This document shows positions 1-10,560 of a DNA stretch of 64,000 nucleotides, piece after piece. How positions within the stretch are numbered: the stretch's first letter is position 1; each line of letters begins with the position of its first letter. The translations under genes were made by a program, and so were the position numbers. The stretch covers positions 558,001 through 622,000 of the forward strand of contig JALJCO010003469.1 in the NCBI GenBank assembly GCA_023101725.1, in the 5' to 3' direction. The notes beneath the pieces were generated by a model. That model saw only the letters and a program-made list of their open reading frames with translations. It ran no database searches and was not told the DNA's origin. Source of the stretch: Atherinomorus stipes. Its lineage: Eukaryota; Chordata; Actinopteri; Atheriniformes; Atherinidae.

Positions 1-146
1 ATTTCTGATGTGAAGTTGGCCTTTGGGGATTTGATCTGTTTTGGGGCCAGCCCCTAGGGGATCAAGAAAGAACTACAATTATGAAACTTAACTTCCAGGC
101 TTCACACTTTTCCAATGGAGTTTCCACCTTGGTTCAGTCCCCCTGG

Positions 147-484
147 GAAGGAACCTCACTTAAGCTGCTTGTCGTGATCTTGTTCTTTACCAACAGCTGG
201 TACCTTGGGCTATCTGCACGACTCCACTCCTTCCTGAATTTCAGACAGCACCTTTGTTTCCTGTCTTTAGTTACTGAAGTCAGGCACACCTGGATTAATC
301 AGTTTGTCCAGTAATGAAAGACAGGAAACAGAGGTGCTGTCTGAAATTCAGGAAGCAGTGGAGTCGTGCATATAGCCCATAGGTCAAGACAGGACTGTAG
401 ATCACCAGGTTAACCAAAAGCTTCTTCACCACTAGAGATTGATGCAGTCCACGTGGCTGCAGATGCTGCACTGATCCACCTCAA
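147..484 (-). pseudogene. RTE/Rex3-like LINE remnant, split
   Basis: The antisense strand matches, from memory, the region of a fish RTE/Rex3-type LINE between the reverse transcriptase and the C-terminus. The left part (about 147-200) holds a decayed CGATCTTGTTCTTT-type stretch. The right part (about 380-484) holds the CTTCTTCACCAC and GCTGCACTGATCC blocks that normally follow it. The two parts are separated by the foldback at 202-384, so the foldback landed in an existing LINE copy. No open frame survives. Clade assignment is from recalled consensus. Confidence 0.6.
202..384. repeat. Foldback element with ~74-bp arms
   Basis: The arms 202-275 and 310-384 are reverse complements with only a few mismatches. 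The shared core includes CTGAATTTCAGACAGCACC. The loop (276-309) is about 34 bp. This is the structure of a foldback MITE. It interrupts the LINE remnant around it. No coding capacity is seen and no target duplication is obvious. Confidence 0.85.
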
Positions 485-1002
485 TTCATTATTTGTAATA
501 CAGATTATATAAGATATAAATACTTTTATTTAATGCTTAATCCACTGTTGACCCATGCAGTTCATGCCTGGATGATGTGTGATGTAGCAGGAGGTCTGCT
601 CCTGTTACAGGTCTGCTGATCTGGTGTCAGTCAACCCTCACCGGCCACTTTATCAGGTACACCTGTCCAACTACTTATTAACGCAGATTTCTAATCAGCC
701 AATCACCTGGTAGCAACTCAATGCATTTAGGCGTGTAGTCATGCCGAGCATTAGAATGGAGTAGAAAGGTGATTTAAATGACTTTGAACATAGTATGGTT
801 GTTGGTGCCATATGGGCTGGTCTGAGTATTTCAGAAACTGATGATCTACTGGGATTTTCATGCACACCCATCTCTAGTTAGTTTACAGAGAATGGTCCCA
901 AAAAGAGAAAATATCCAGTGAGCAGCAGTTCTGTGGGCACAAATGCCTTGTTGATGCCAGAGGTCAGAGGAGAATGGCCAGACTGGTTTGAGCTGATAGA
1001 AA

Positions 1003-1469
1003 TAAGCCTGGTATACCAGCCTGACTAACGCCATGTACGTATGATGTACATGGCAAGTCAGTCTGGGATCCTTCTGCTAGCGACTGATTTTCAATACGAG
1101 ATGAGAGGCAGGACTAACGGCAAGAAAGTGAATGGGAGAGAACAAATCAGAGAAACACCAAAGTGATGCAAATGTTATTTTGTAAGAAGCCTTCAGAACA
1201 GCAAATTGTTGCAGGTTTAAGGACATGTGCAGCTCATTAAGACATCAGAAAGGGTATCATTAAACCGCCGTTCCTCAGCAGCTACCATTCTGACTGTTTA
1301 TGGTTAGAGAACCAAGTCGCTGAAAAAGATGTATCGTAAAGTCCAGCCTCCCGTGCTGTGATTGGTCCGATCAATTTTTCACCGGAGTGGAAATCCCTTT
1401 CTAATGGAGGGAACCCAGGCTGACTTGCCGTGTATCTCATATATGGCGTTGGTCAGGCGTGCCAGGCTA
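1003..1469 (+). mobile_element. hAT-like MITE, copy A, 8-bp TSD
   Basis: This 467-bp insertion is flanked by perfect 8-bp direct repeats GATAGAAA at 995-1002 and 1470-1477. Removing it and one repeat restores the continuous Tc1 sequence. The ends are imperfect inverted repeats: TAAGCCTGG plus GCCTGACTAACGCCATG on the left, and TAGCCTGG plus GCCTGACCAACGCCATA on the reverse of the right, followed by a shared GGCAAGTCAG block. An 8-bp duplication indicates hAT-type transposition. It has no transposase. A longer relative lies at 20014-21080 in the opposite orientation. Confidence 0.9.
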
Positions 1470-1544
1470 GATAGAAAAGCAAAGGTATCTCAAATAATCA
1501 CTCGTACAACTGAGGTATGCAGAGGAGAATAAGAACACAAAAAA

Positions 1545-1860
1545 TTACCCCTATGGGGGGGGGGGGGGGGAAAAGGAAAAAGGGGGTGGCGCTAATGTCA
1601 AAAAAAAAAGGAAACTGAGGGAAGAATTCAAAAAAACTCACCAAAAATGGACAGTAGAAGATGGATAAATGTTGGCTGGTTTGGGTGGGTCTCCATTTTT
1701 TAAGGGGATATAAAGGGGGGGGGGTGATGTTGGGGTGAAAACAAAAAAAAAAGAGGGTGTCTTCCTTCTTGTGAAAAAAGGGGGGAAAGAGTTGTGTGTT
1801 CGGGGGGGTGGGGGTGTATGGGGGGGGGGGTATTTTGGCCTCCTTGGGGGGTCAGTAAAG
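1545..1860. other. Homopolymer-riddled stretch of Tc1-A
   Basis: Tracts of 8-17 G and 8-10 A or T interrupt what is otherwise recognisable Tc1 transposase sequence; islands such as GGAAACTGAGG and ACTCACCAAAAATGGACA are still in order. Open frames read through it on both strands are therefore meaningless. It could be a real low-complexity mutation product, but it looks more like consensus error in an assembly. Confidence 0.6.
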
Positions 1861-1989
1861 AGCCAACAAAACAAAAAACGAGTATTATTTCCAACCATGT
1901 CCATCCCTTTGCGACAATACAGTAACCATCGATGCTACCGGAGGAGGAAACAGCAATATAAAAACGAACCCTACTTACACATCCAGTTC

Positions 1990-2208
1990 CCTGGACTCCA
2001 AGAACCTCCACAGTCACCAGATCTCAATCCAATGGAGCACCTTTGGGATGTGGTTGAACAGGAGATTCTCATCATGGATGTGCAGCCAACAAATCTGAAG
2101 CAACTGTGTGATGCTGTCATGTCAAAATGGAGCAAAATCTCTGAGGAATGTTTCCAGTACCTTGTTGAATCTATGCAAAAGGGGTCCAACTTGGTACGAG
2201 CAAGGTGA
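1990..2208 (+). pseudogene. Tc1 transposase C-terminal fragment
   Basis: The forward frame encodes the end of the DDE catalytic domain of a Tc1 transposase: PPQSPDLNPMEHLWD from about 2005, which carries the third catalytic residue (E), then the usual helix-rich tail ending in YLVESM. Tc1 transposases are nuclear cut-and-paste enzymes that act at TA sites. The upstream two-thirds is lost to the hAT insertion and to homopolymer tracts, and the tail after VESM lacks the usual basic segment, so no active enzyme can be made. Confidence 0.92.
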
Positions 2209-2239
2209 AGCCTACCTAATGAAGTGACTGGACTATTGT

Positions 2240-3729
2240 CTGCTTGTTTCTGACTTGCTACTGGTACACTGATGTAATCACTATTGATCACAGTTGCAGT
2301 TTCATTCACAGTCTGTTGCAGTTTTGGATTCTAACCTGAAATAAAGAGAAAAGGAAAAAAAAAAGGTTTATTTGAATAGGGGTGGATAAAAGAATATAGA
2401 TAAAAATTAAAAAGTCATCCGATGTATGCATTATGGTGTTTTTAGCCAAGGCTAATTTACAACACTTGTCCCTAGTAGGGCTTTTGGTTAAAAAGTAATA
2501 ATACATGTTCCCAACTGTCTTGAATCTCAGCAAATTAAGAAGTTTTCTTCTAAAGTCTTTGCAACTGTTCTACACACTCAGAGAAATTATATAGAGTGCA
2601 CAAATCCAATTGACTTCCTCTCTTTCACATTAGTGAACTGAGACACTCCCCACTGCAATGCTGCGGCACAGAGACTGGTTGTACACAAAAGGCTGCTGGC
2701 CGTGACCTATGTGGACTGAATGCTAACGGAGGCGGAGGAATGCGCTCTGCTGGGACAAACTCAGCAGACACATCTCTCTTTTTTGGGAAAGCACTTAAAA
2801 ATGCAGTCAGAGTTGTTGACTTGTAGCTCCTTTTGGGATAAGAGACGGAGGTGGAGGGACGGAGGTGGAGATGAAGCACTCTACCACCGACTGGCAGGAT
2901 CAATGAAGGGCACTTATAAGAAGAATGTTCACTGCTTGCTAAACTGACAATAAACGGCCACGCACGGTTTTCTTTTTTTCCACCTTGTCTGTGTTCCTGT
3001 GGTTTCTTTCTTTTTTTCTCCTTTGAGTGGGAAAACTCTTCATTTTGTGCTGGTGTTTGACTTTTTTTTTTTTAGAAAAAAAAAGTTGCACAAACTGAGT
3101 TATTGAAGTTATTTATAAATGGAAATGTGTTTAGATGCTTGTACAAAGGAAACAAATGAAGCAGTTCTTCTGTTGTTAAGATTTCAAGGTGATTCTCGGA
3201 GAGCAAAATAATCATGAGAGCATCGACCTTCCCATTCAAACAACTTGATGATGAAAAAGAGCTTTTGTCTGACTTTCTTTGATTATTTCTCCAGCTAACA
3301 GCTGCACCTGGGTCAATAAAGTCTGAATCAAGAGTGTGAGTGTTTAACTTGGGTGGCTTTTTTTTTTTTTTTTTTTTTTAGTTTTATTTATTGAGCTGCA
3401 CTTCCAACAGTTGGCACCCTTGACTATTTTAGACTACAAGCTTAGAAAAATGTGCATGCCCACAGGATTCCCAGATAGTCTGGCAGCATTTAAATGTGAA
3501 CCCTGACCTCAGGGCCACTTTTGGTAGACTGTGGGAACAAAGTGAGATGGTGATTTTGGGGTCTACCCTTTTATCTGTAATAACAGCTTCACAGTGGGGC
3601 CGGTGGAGGAAGAAAAGTTCTAAGGAGAAAGATGGAGGAGGAGGAGAAGGAGAGGCTGAAGCTGTGGAACATGATGGGGGATACATGGTGTGGTGCTGTA
3701 AACCAAACAAGAACTACTTAGTTTGCCAA
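2240..3729. other. No gene seen
   Basis: This is AT-rich sequence with short poly-T and poly-A runs, for example the T tract at 3359-3379. There are short open frames on both strands but none has a recognisable motif or conserved domain. Confidence 0.5.
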
Positions 3730-4016
3730 TCTGCCTTTTAATCAACGCTTTCCCTTTACTTCCTTTTATTTCCTTCTGTTTCGATTCAATGTTGTTCTAC
3801 TTAGCTCATTCTGTCTGTTTCTATTCTGCATGTTTTCTGTTTGCATTCTGCTCCTTTTACATTTCTGCCTATTTCAGCTCTGTTTCTATTCTGTGTCTGT
3901 CTGCTTCAATAATGTTTTTCTTTATTTTTCTAGTTCTATTTTCTGTTTCTATTCCGTTTTTCTCTGCCTCTTTTCTTTTTCTGTCTGCTCTAGTTCTATT
4001 CTGGTCCTGTTGGTAA
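3730..4016. repeat. Pyrimidine-rich degenerate minisatellite
   Basis: The motif TTCTGTTTCTATTCTG recurs in diverged form, giving almost uninterrupted pyrimidines on the plus strand. The open frame through it encodes only F/S/C/L-rich low-complexity sequence and is not a gene. Confidence 0.7.
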
Positions 4017-4095
4017 ATTCTGTTGGACCAACAAAATTTATATTTCAATTATTAAGTCTTTTAAAATGTTTATTTAGTTCATTTTCAGTATTTCA

Positions 4096-4097
<2 letters not shown>

Positions 4098-4125
<28 letters not shown>
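4098..4125. repeat. (TA)n at Tc1-B left edge
   Basis: A TA run lies immediately outside the left inverted repeat of the Tc1-like element. This fits the TA target preference of the family. Confidence 0.9.
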
Positions 4126-4127
<2 letters not shown>

Positions 4128-4433
4128 GTACTACCCAAAAAATTAGAATATCCAGAAAAAGTTCTTGTATTTCTGTAATTCAACTTAAAAGTTGCAATTT
4201 ACATATTGTATAGATAAATAATTTGCTTTGCTTTGTTTGGATGTTGCTGATTAGGACTTGCAGATTTAGAGAACCTCAAATGCAAAAACTAAAAAAAATT
4301 GAATATTGTGAAAAGCTCCAGTCTTGTAGGCTCTGAGTGTCACACTTTAATCAGGTAAGTAATCCAAAACATCTGCATAAATGCCCTGAGCCTTTTAAAA
4401 AGTGCCTGTCTTGGTTAAGAACAATTCACAATT

Positions 4434-5064
4434 ATGGGGAAGACTGCTGATCTGACATTTGTCCAGAAAACCATCATCAACTCTGCACAAGGTGGGAAAG
4501 ACACAAAAAGTGATACTAAAAGAAGATGGGTGTTCTCTGAGTGCTGTCTCAAAGCACATTAATGGACAGTTTAGTGGAAGGAAGAAGTGTGGCTTGCTTC
4601 ACAAGCCGGAGGGCTGACCACAGCCTGGAGAAGATGGTCAGTGTTAAGTTCCACAGTCTGTGATGACCTGGGGTCCATGTCAGCTGCTGATGTTGGTCAT
4701 CATTAAGTCCAGCATAAATGCAGCCATCTACCAGGACATTTTGGAGAGCTTCATGCTTGCTTCAGCAGACTGTATGGGGATGCAGACTTCATCTTCCAGC
4801 AGGACTTGGCACCTGCCCACACTGCCAAAAGTACAAAATCTTGGTTCAACAACCATGCTTGATTGGCCCGCAAACTCACCTGACGAATTCTGTGGGGCAT
4901 TGTCAAGAGAAAGCTTAACGGGAAGAGTCCAAACAATAAAGAAGAGCTCAAGGCTGTGATGGAAGCATGTTTGTCTTCCATAACACCTGAGATATGCCAC
5001 AAGCTGGTAGCATCCATGCCATGCCGGCAGTCATTCATGCAAAACAGCCCAAACCAAGTATTAA
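4434..5064 (+). pseudogene. Tc1 transposase, internally deleted
   Basis: It starts MGKTADLTFVQKTII, the DNA-binding N-terminus of a widespread fish Tc1 family. It jumps near 4625 to the catalytic core by an internal deletion. The second catalytic aspartate is visible in DADFIFQQDLAPAHTAK (about 4780-4830), in a different frame from the flanking parts. The third catalytic block (NPIENLWG-like) is deleted at about 4885-4895. It ends with ACC AAG TAT TAA at 5053-5064, as expected for the family. Frameshifts and deletions make it inactive. Confidence 0.9.
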
Positions 5065-7433
5065 GTAACTGTAAGATATTCAGGTTTAAAGCTTACTGTA
5101 TTTTAAATAAATTTCTGTAACTCATATTAAAGCGTTCTTAATATTAAATATATTCAGTAATTTCTTTCTGGCTGGTGTTTGAAATAAATTCTGTGGCAGC
5201 TTTTGAACGAATTTACAAAATTTACTGTAATTTTGTAAGTAAAATATTGTATAAAACACTTGTGATAAAAAAATTAAGAAAATTTGATTCGGACGTGGGC
5301 ATTGTGGGACAAGACAGCACTGAGCACTACCGTTGACTGGCGCGCAAGAAGAGGAGGACAAGAGAAGGTAAGATGAACATTATTAAATTATTAGTATTAG
5401 GGTGAGAGACAATACATGAAAGATGAAATATTTTTAATGGTCTTGGTTATGGAGAAGAGAGTTTTGGAGAGAAATGAGTGAATTAGTGTAAGAGCGCGAA
5501 TACAGTAGCCGGCGAGAGCTATAAAAGAGTAAGTGGCAAGACAAGTAACTTATCACTTAAAGTTTAAAATATTCTGCATTATGGATAGGAAACTAGGGAT
5601 TATTTTAAAAGATTTATTTAACTAAGAGGACAAGTGATTTGCATGATTAGAAGAAAGTCAAAATTAAAAACGCGCATTATGCTCTTCTTGCATTAAAATA
5701 AATAAACAAATAGGGTCCCACAGCAGGAATCCGTTTTTTTTGTTTTGTTTTTTAAAAACCCATTTTTTTATATTGGTGTGTAACGATAAATCTGTCATAT
5801 AAGTGGCTGTGATGATGCCCGAGGGCTGCACCTTTGCTTGCGTTTCCTGCATGTAGCCTAGCGGTTTTATGACAGTGGTGGTTTGCCTGTACGAACCGTT
5901 GGAGTCGGCTTGCATAGTGCCAAACATAGCGGCAACGGGAGTAAATTAGCGGGGTTAGTAGTTTCCAGCCGCTTTGACGCACATGGACACGCACAGAGAG
6001 GAGCGGTGGATAAATAAAGAAGAGAGTGAGTATGACGTGCGGCTGAGCTAGTAGAACCTACAAGAAAACGTGTAAGTTGAGTAAAGCTGGCTAGATAATG
6101 ATAATGTTGCTAAGCGATGGCAGTTTGATATTAAGCTAGTTTATAGAATACTAATGTTAACGATGTACATCAGTGTTGGGTACGCTGCTACCTTTGCTAG
6201 TATAGTTCTGGGAGGTTAGTCTTTATTGGTAAATGAATCCTTAGCCAGCAGCTGGGAACTTTTGTTTTGCAGTGATAGTGTTGTAACTCGAGTTTAGCAA
6301 CTTTGGCTTAAAAATACAAAAAAAACAAAAAAGAAACCAACAAAAACGTGACGCTTGCAGCCCTTTAGAGAGTAGTGTCCATAGCTCTGTTTTCAGCGAC
6401 TCGTCGCACCCACACACGACGACAACTACTAGAAGAAGAAGGAAGCGAAATATAAGGAAATTTAAATATTATAGAGTAGTTGAGAGAGTATGAGAAAGGA
6501 ATGATTGAGAGCTCACCGCTTGTGTTTGCTTGGTTAGTTTGTGAACACTGAAGTTAAGTTAAAAGGACATTAATGGGAGATTTTATTAATGTTCTAAAAG
6601 TAATTAAAAGGTACCTTAAAGTGACAAAGTAACTAGTTCTTGGATGTGTGGTCTATGTATTGACTGTTCTTTTAAAAATATAAGGTAATTGTTACAAAAG
6701 GAAAATACTTTTTTTTTTAGATGTGGAGAATTTGCATTTTGTTTATATGTGAAAGAAATCATTATGGCCAAAAATAGTAGAGCTGGTAGGGAGAAGACAT
6801 TAGACAGTGACAGAGCAGAGATGATAATGATGATGCACGGCCTTTATTGGTAAAGGTGAGATTGTAACTTGAGAGAAAGATTTTGAGTGGATAACAGGAG
6901 GGCCGGGGGGGGAAAAAAGATTTGTCTTTAAAGATTTTATTCTAAAGAATTATGTTCCCTTCTTGGCTACCCATACATGCATATCAGTTTTTCTTATTTT
7001 AAGCCATGTTCCAAGAGAGATGACAGACGACAGTTGATTGCAAGCACTGCTTGATTGTCAAGGACTGTTTTGGTTTTACATTGATATGTGTGGAAATTTG
7101 GTGAAATTAATTATAAAAACTCTTAATAAATTTTTTCTCCTCAATATTGAGCTTGTGCTTGGCTTTTATCGAAATAAAAGTAGTGCCTGTATTTGGTGTA
7201 TTGTATGTGTAAATGCATATATCAGACATGAGAATCATATTTACAGGTTTATGTTTAACTTAAAAATCTGGACTACACACTGCTGAGTTACTTGTTGCTG
7301 CTAATTTAAACTTGCCCGCACTTTTTTTTTTAAAGCTGAAGCTATTGAGAAGATTAATGTTGCTGAAAAATTATTCTCATTTGCAGCCTTCCACTAAGTG
7401 TGAAATGGTGATTAGGTGAATGATGAAGCAGGA

Positions 7434-7565
7434 ATGGATGCTGTCATGAGGCGAGATGGTGATGGGACAACGATGAATATGAAAGGGATAGCTGCACTGT
7501 TTGAAGCTTTAAACTCAGTTGAGTCTGAGGACAGCACGCATGTGGAATATATCAAAGGTTTGTAA
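7434..7565 (+). other. Short coding-looking exon, unknown
   Basis: The 43-codon open frame begins MDAVMRRDGDGTT and ends GGT TTG TAA. A possible donor (G|GTTTGT) overlaps the end and a possible acceptor (GATTAG) lies just before it. The codons look more protein-like than the AT-rich surroundings. No family is recognised. It could be a remnant exon of whatever element makes up the 5.1-kb insertion. Confidence 0.25.
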
Positions 7566-7763
7566 ATCTTAACCATACTACGTTGTATTGTCTGGACTCC
7601 TCCTTGACTTTCTTGATTATAAACCACCTTGCTCTTTTTCCTCAGTTGTTGTTTATTTGGAATTTTTGCCTTTAGTGATCTAATTTTTCCCAAGCTGCTT
7701 ATAGTGTGGTGAAAAAGAGGTTTGTTTGTTTATAGACTATGTGATTAGAGGACACTACTAGTA

Positions 7764-7932
7764 ATGGAGGGAGTTTGCATTATATGTAAAAGAAAAATGG
7801 TGCTGCCCCCATTAGGAGTTTTGCTCAAGTCACATGATTCATAAGAATACTGGGTCATTCCGCTAGAAGCTCCATGAGGGTCATAGTTGTTGACGGTTGG
7901 AGACACACCTGGCACAGCAGCCAGACAACAAG
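7764..7932 (+). other. Possible degraded Cys-motif exon
   Basis: The frame from the ATG at 7764 reads MEGVCIICKRKMVLPPLG, with a CxxC pair, and stops at 7842. A shifted frame continues open toward a canonical donor GTAAGT at 7933. This pattern suggests a frame-broken exon encoding the start of a zinc-binding domain. It may equally be chance. Confidence 0.2.
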
Positions 7933-9013
7933 GTAAGTAGTAACAATTTAGAACCTTTGTGTTCCACAAGACCCATAAACGTTTTCAAAATGGTGTAGAA
8001 CTGATGAGGCTGATTAAAGAGAGAACATATTGAATTGGAAAATACTTAATTACCATAAGGAAATTGGATATTGTCTTATGATAATTAATCTGTGTCTTTT
8101 CTGGAAGTGATGCTGTTGACAGGAATGAGCTTCTATACCTCTCCTCCTACAGCGACTCGACCAAGCTTCTGGCTGAACATACATGTTGTTATTTAGTGTT
8201 GTGTGAGGGTGTGAAGAATCATCCCTCTCTTCATAGCTTGTGCAGATCTTTTTGTCAAAGCTTAGCAGCTAGCCCAGAGAGACAGCTTCTGGCAGCTTCT
8301 GAAAGCTAGTAGCTGCTAGAAAGCAAAAAAGCAAAGACTTAAAAGAAAAAGTGATTAGAACTGGTTTGTTGGAGTGATTTTAAAAGAATGCTGTGGCTGG
8401 AGATGATGGAGGCTTCTTAGGTTGTTGAAGAAGAAAGATAAGAACATATTCTGTGCTACTAGGGAGTTGTTGCTCAGGTCCGCAGTTGTCTGCAACTAAA
8501 GAATTATGGAGGACAAAATGGGAGGAAAAAACTGAAAAAATAAATAAAAAAGACAATATAAAAATTTTGCGTTTTCAAAAAAAGTTTTAAAAATGTTTTA
8601 ATAAGTACGTTTAAATGTGAAATAAATGTTTTTTTGTATTTCAACTGTGTCTTGTCGCCTTTTTATTGTTGTGCTTTTTGTTTTAATATTTGTTTGATAC
8701 CTTTTCATGTTTTTCGTTTTTTTTTGCGTTTTCTTTTCAATATTTTCTTCATTTTAGAGTTTGTCTATTTCTTTCTATGTGTTGGTTACTTGAGGGAAAG
8801 GCTGTAGATGTGTTGATAAAAAATAAAAATACATTTATTTAAACTGAAAGCTGTTGTCTTTATTGTTTAGTCTTTGGCTATGAGGGAGGTAAGTGAGGCA
8901 ACGAGCACTAGGCACGCGAAAACTGATAGACTTCGAATGGAAATGTAAATGTGCCGGTCCATGCATTTGTTTATTAGTTTTCGTATGTTGATAAAAAATG
9001 ATAAAAAGTAGTA

Positions 9014-9085
9014 GGGTGCACGATATTGGAATTTTGGCGATATTTGTGCATATTTAAAACTATGTGGCCGATACAATAGTCGGAA
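9014..9085. repeat. Short dispersed repeat end, hAT-like
   Basis: The string GTAGGGTGCACGATATTGG followed by CGATATTTGTGC resembles the end of an abundant fish hAT-type MITE whose terminus begins TAGGGCTGCACGATATTGG. No partner end is seen nearby. Confidence 0.4.
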
Positions 9086-9119
9086 AATAAATTGAAATGA
9101 AACTGGAGTGAAGGGGAAA

Positions 9120-9540
9120 AAAGTGGTTCCGCGGGCGAGAAAAAAAGAAAAGAAAAGGGGTGGGGGTGGGAAGCGAGTAGTTATAGCAGGTGCCTAGAAT
9201 GGGGGGCGAAGGGTGGGGGGCGGGGACGGGCATCCTCCCAAGAGGGCGGAGAACGGGAGGAGGTGGACGAAAAGCGCGGGGGGGCGGGCCATGGGCGGGC
9301 GCGTGGGGCGGTTAAGGGGGGGGGAACCGGTCGGGTCGGGCGGCTGTTGTGGTAGCTGTTCTCTCTCGCCCGGTTGTTCATTTCAGTCCCCGTGTAATTT
9401 CTCTTCTGAATTGAATCGGAGAAGGTGGGGTGTGTTGACGGAGAAAATCGGGGGTGCGGTGTGGTGGGCGCTGTTGAAAGAGAGGGTCTCGCTCGTGCCG
9501 CATTAAAAGTGTTCGTGGAGGAAAGCGCCCGGCTCATGGA
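9120..9540. other. GC- and CpG-rich island
   Basis: About 400 bp of strongly G-rich, CpG-rich sequence sits abruptly in AT-rich DNA, with runs such as GGGGGGCGGGCC and several GGGCGGG boxes. It ends in ordinary AT-rich sequence with an AATAAA at about 9802. Overlapping open frames on both strands reflect the base composition. It may be an internal promoter or a GC-rich transposon segment. Confidence 0.7.
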
Positions 9541-10456
9541 GGTGGGTCATTGTGAAGTCTTCACCTTTCTCCAGGTTCTCCTAGGTCCTGGGAGGGCGTT
9601 CACGTGTCTCGGCCCGTCGCGCGCGATTTGCAAGGGTTGGACGATGGGGTGTTTGGCTTATAAAGTTGCTCGCGTAAGTTTTTTGGCTATTGTTTTTCTT
9701 AATGTTGTCCTCTGTCGCGGGGTAAAAAAAAAATGGTCAGTGGTGGTTGTGTTGTGTTGCGTTTTGTTTTTGTTTTGTTTATGAGTGTCTAATGTATTTT
9801 GTAATAAAGGTTCAAATGAGTAGGTCTTTGTTTTCTTTGTGGTAAATTTAATCATGTTTTGGTTTTCGACTAATGATCTGTAATATTTTTTTTTGAATTG
9901 TAATTAGTAATTTGGTAATGAGTTGATTCTTTTCAGTACATGTAAAATGCTGTGTTTTTGAGAAGATACTGTGATTTCAGCTACATAATCTTATCAAGTA
10001 ATGGATGCATTGTTGTGTGAAGTTAGATGTGTGTTTTTGTGGAATTCTGTAAAATATTCAAATGGGTTTGTGAAATATTCAAGTAAAATGTTGTGATATT
10101 TTCCTGTAAATTCTGTGGAATTCTGTGAAAGTAATGAATTTTGCCAGTAATTTACTGTAAATTCACAGTGAAAAATTTAACAGTGTACAGAAGCAAGATT
10201 GTATTTTAGAGGGCCAGATGTTTTAGCTTTTAAAATCCTTTTATAATTGATTGTACGCAATACTAAAATTTTTTGAGTTTTTGAATTTGAGGTTTTCTTA
10301 AGCTGCAAGTCCTAATCAGCAACATCCAAACAAATAAAAGCTTGAAATATTTTATTTTCATATTATTCATCTATACAATATGTAAATTGCACCTTTTAAG
10401 TTGAATTACAGAAATACATAAATTTTTTCAGGATATTCTAATTTTTTGGCTATATC

Positions 10457-10461
<5 letters not shown>

Positions 10462-10523
<62 letters not shown>

Positions 10524-10560
10524 TATGTGTGTGTGTGTATGTATGTATGCATGTATGTAT
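10462..10560. repeat. Compound microsatellite (CT)n(AT)n(GT)n(ATGT)n
   Basis: Four adjoining simple repeats lie just outside the right terminal repeat of Tc1-B. Confidence 0.95.

Larger units (their letters stand above)
638..2233 (+). mobile_element. Degenerate Tc1-like transposon (Tc1-A)
   Basis: The start (CACCGGCCACTTTATCAGG) and the end (CCTACCTAATGAAGTGACTGG) are the decayed inverted termini of a common fish Tc1/mariner family. Between them the order matches a full-length copy: 5' UTR, the N-terminal helix-turn-helix coding region around 760-1000, and the transposase C-terminus around 1990-2208. A hAT-like MITE interrupts it at 1003-1469. The middle (1545-1860) is corrupted by long homopolymers. 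It is an immobile fossil with many frame breaks. Confidence 0.93.
5070..10190. mobile_element. Unclassified ~5.1-kb insertion in Tc1-B
   Basis: This DNA separates the transposase pseudogene of Tc1-B from its right terminal repeat, so it arrived after that element. Both edges carry a TTTACTGTAA motif (5221-5230 and 10151-10160), a weak hint of related ends. Inside are splice-donor-like sites (about 5367, 6071, 7933), a short open exon (7434-7565), a CxxC-bearing exon candidate (7764-7932), a GC-rich island (9120-9540) and AATAAA signals near 8620 and 9802. I recognise no transposase, reverse transcriptase or LTR. It may be one large non-autonomous element or several nested ones. Confidence 0.55.
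4126..10453 (+). mobile_element. Tc1-like transposon (Tc1-B) split by 5.1 kb
   Basis: The left terminal repeat (4126-4308) and the reverse complement of 10258-10453 align over about 185 bp. Shared blocks include AAAAAATTAGAATATCC, TTTCTGTAATTCAACTTAAA and GGATGTTGCTGATTAGGACT. The transposase gene occupies 4434-5064. An intact copy would be near 1.3-1.6 kb, so about 5.1 kb of foreign DNA lies between the end of the transposase and the right terminal repeat. Confidence 0.88.

Noticed and set aside
1638..2017. Proline- and glycine-rich open frames on the minus strand
   Set aside because: They arise from G and A homopolymers in the decayed Tc1 element and have no independent support.
3723..4213. 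Membrane-protein-like open frames rich in F, S, L and C
   Set aside because: Pyrimidine-rich minisatellite read in two frames, running into (TA)n.
9181..9784. Three overlapping 97-119-codon frames in the GC-rich island
   Set aside because: Overlap on both strands and Arg/Gly/Pro-rich composition follow from base composition. No start context or homology.
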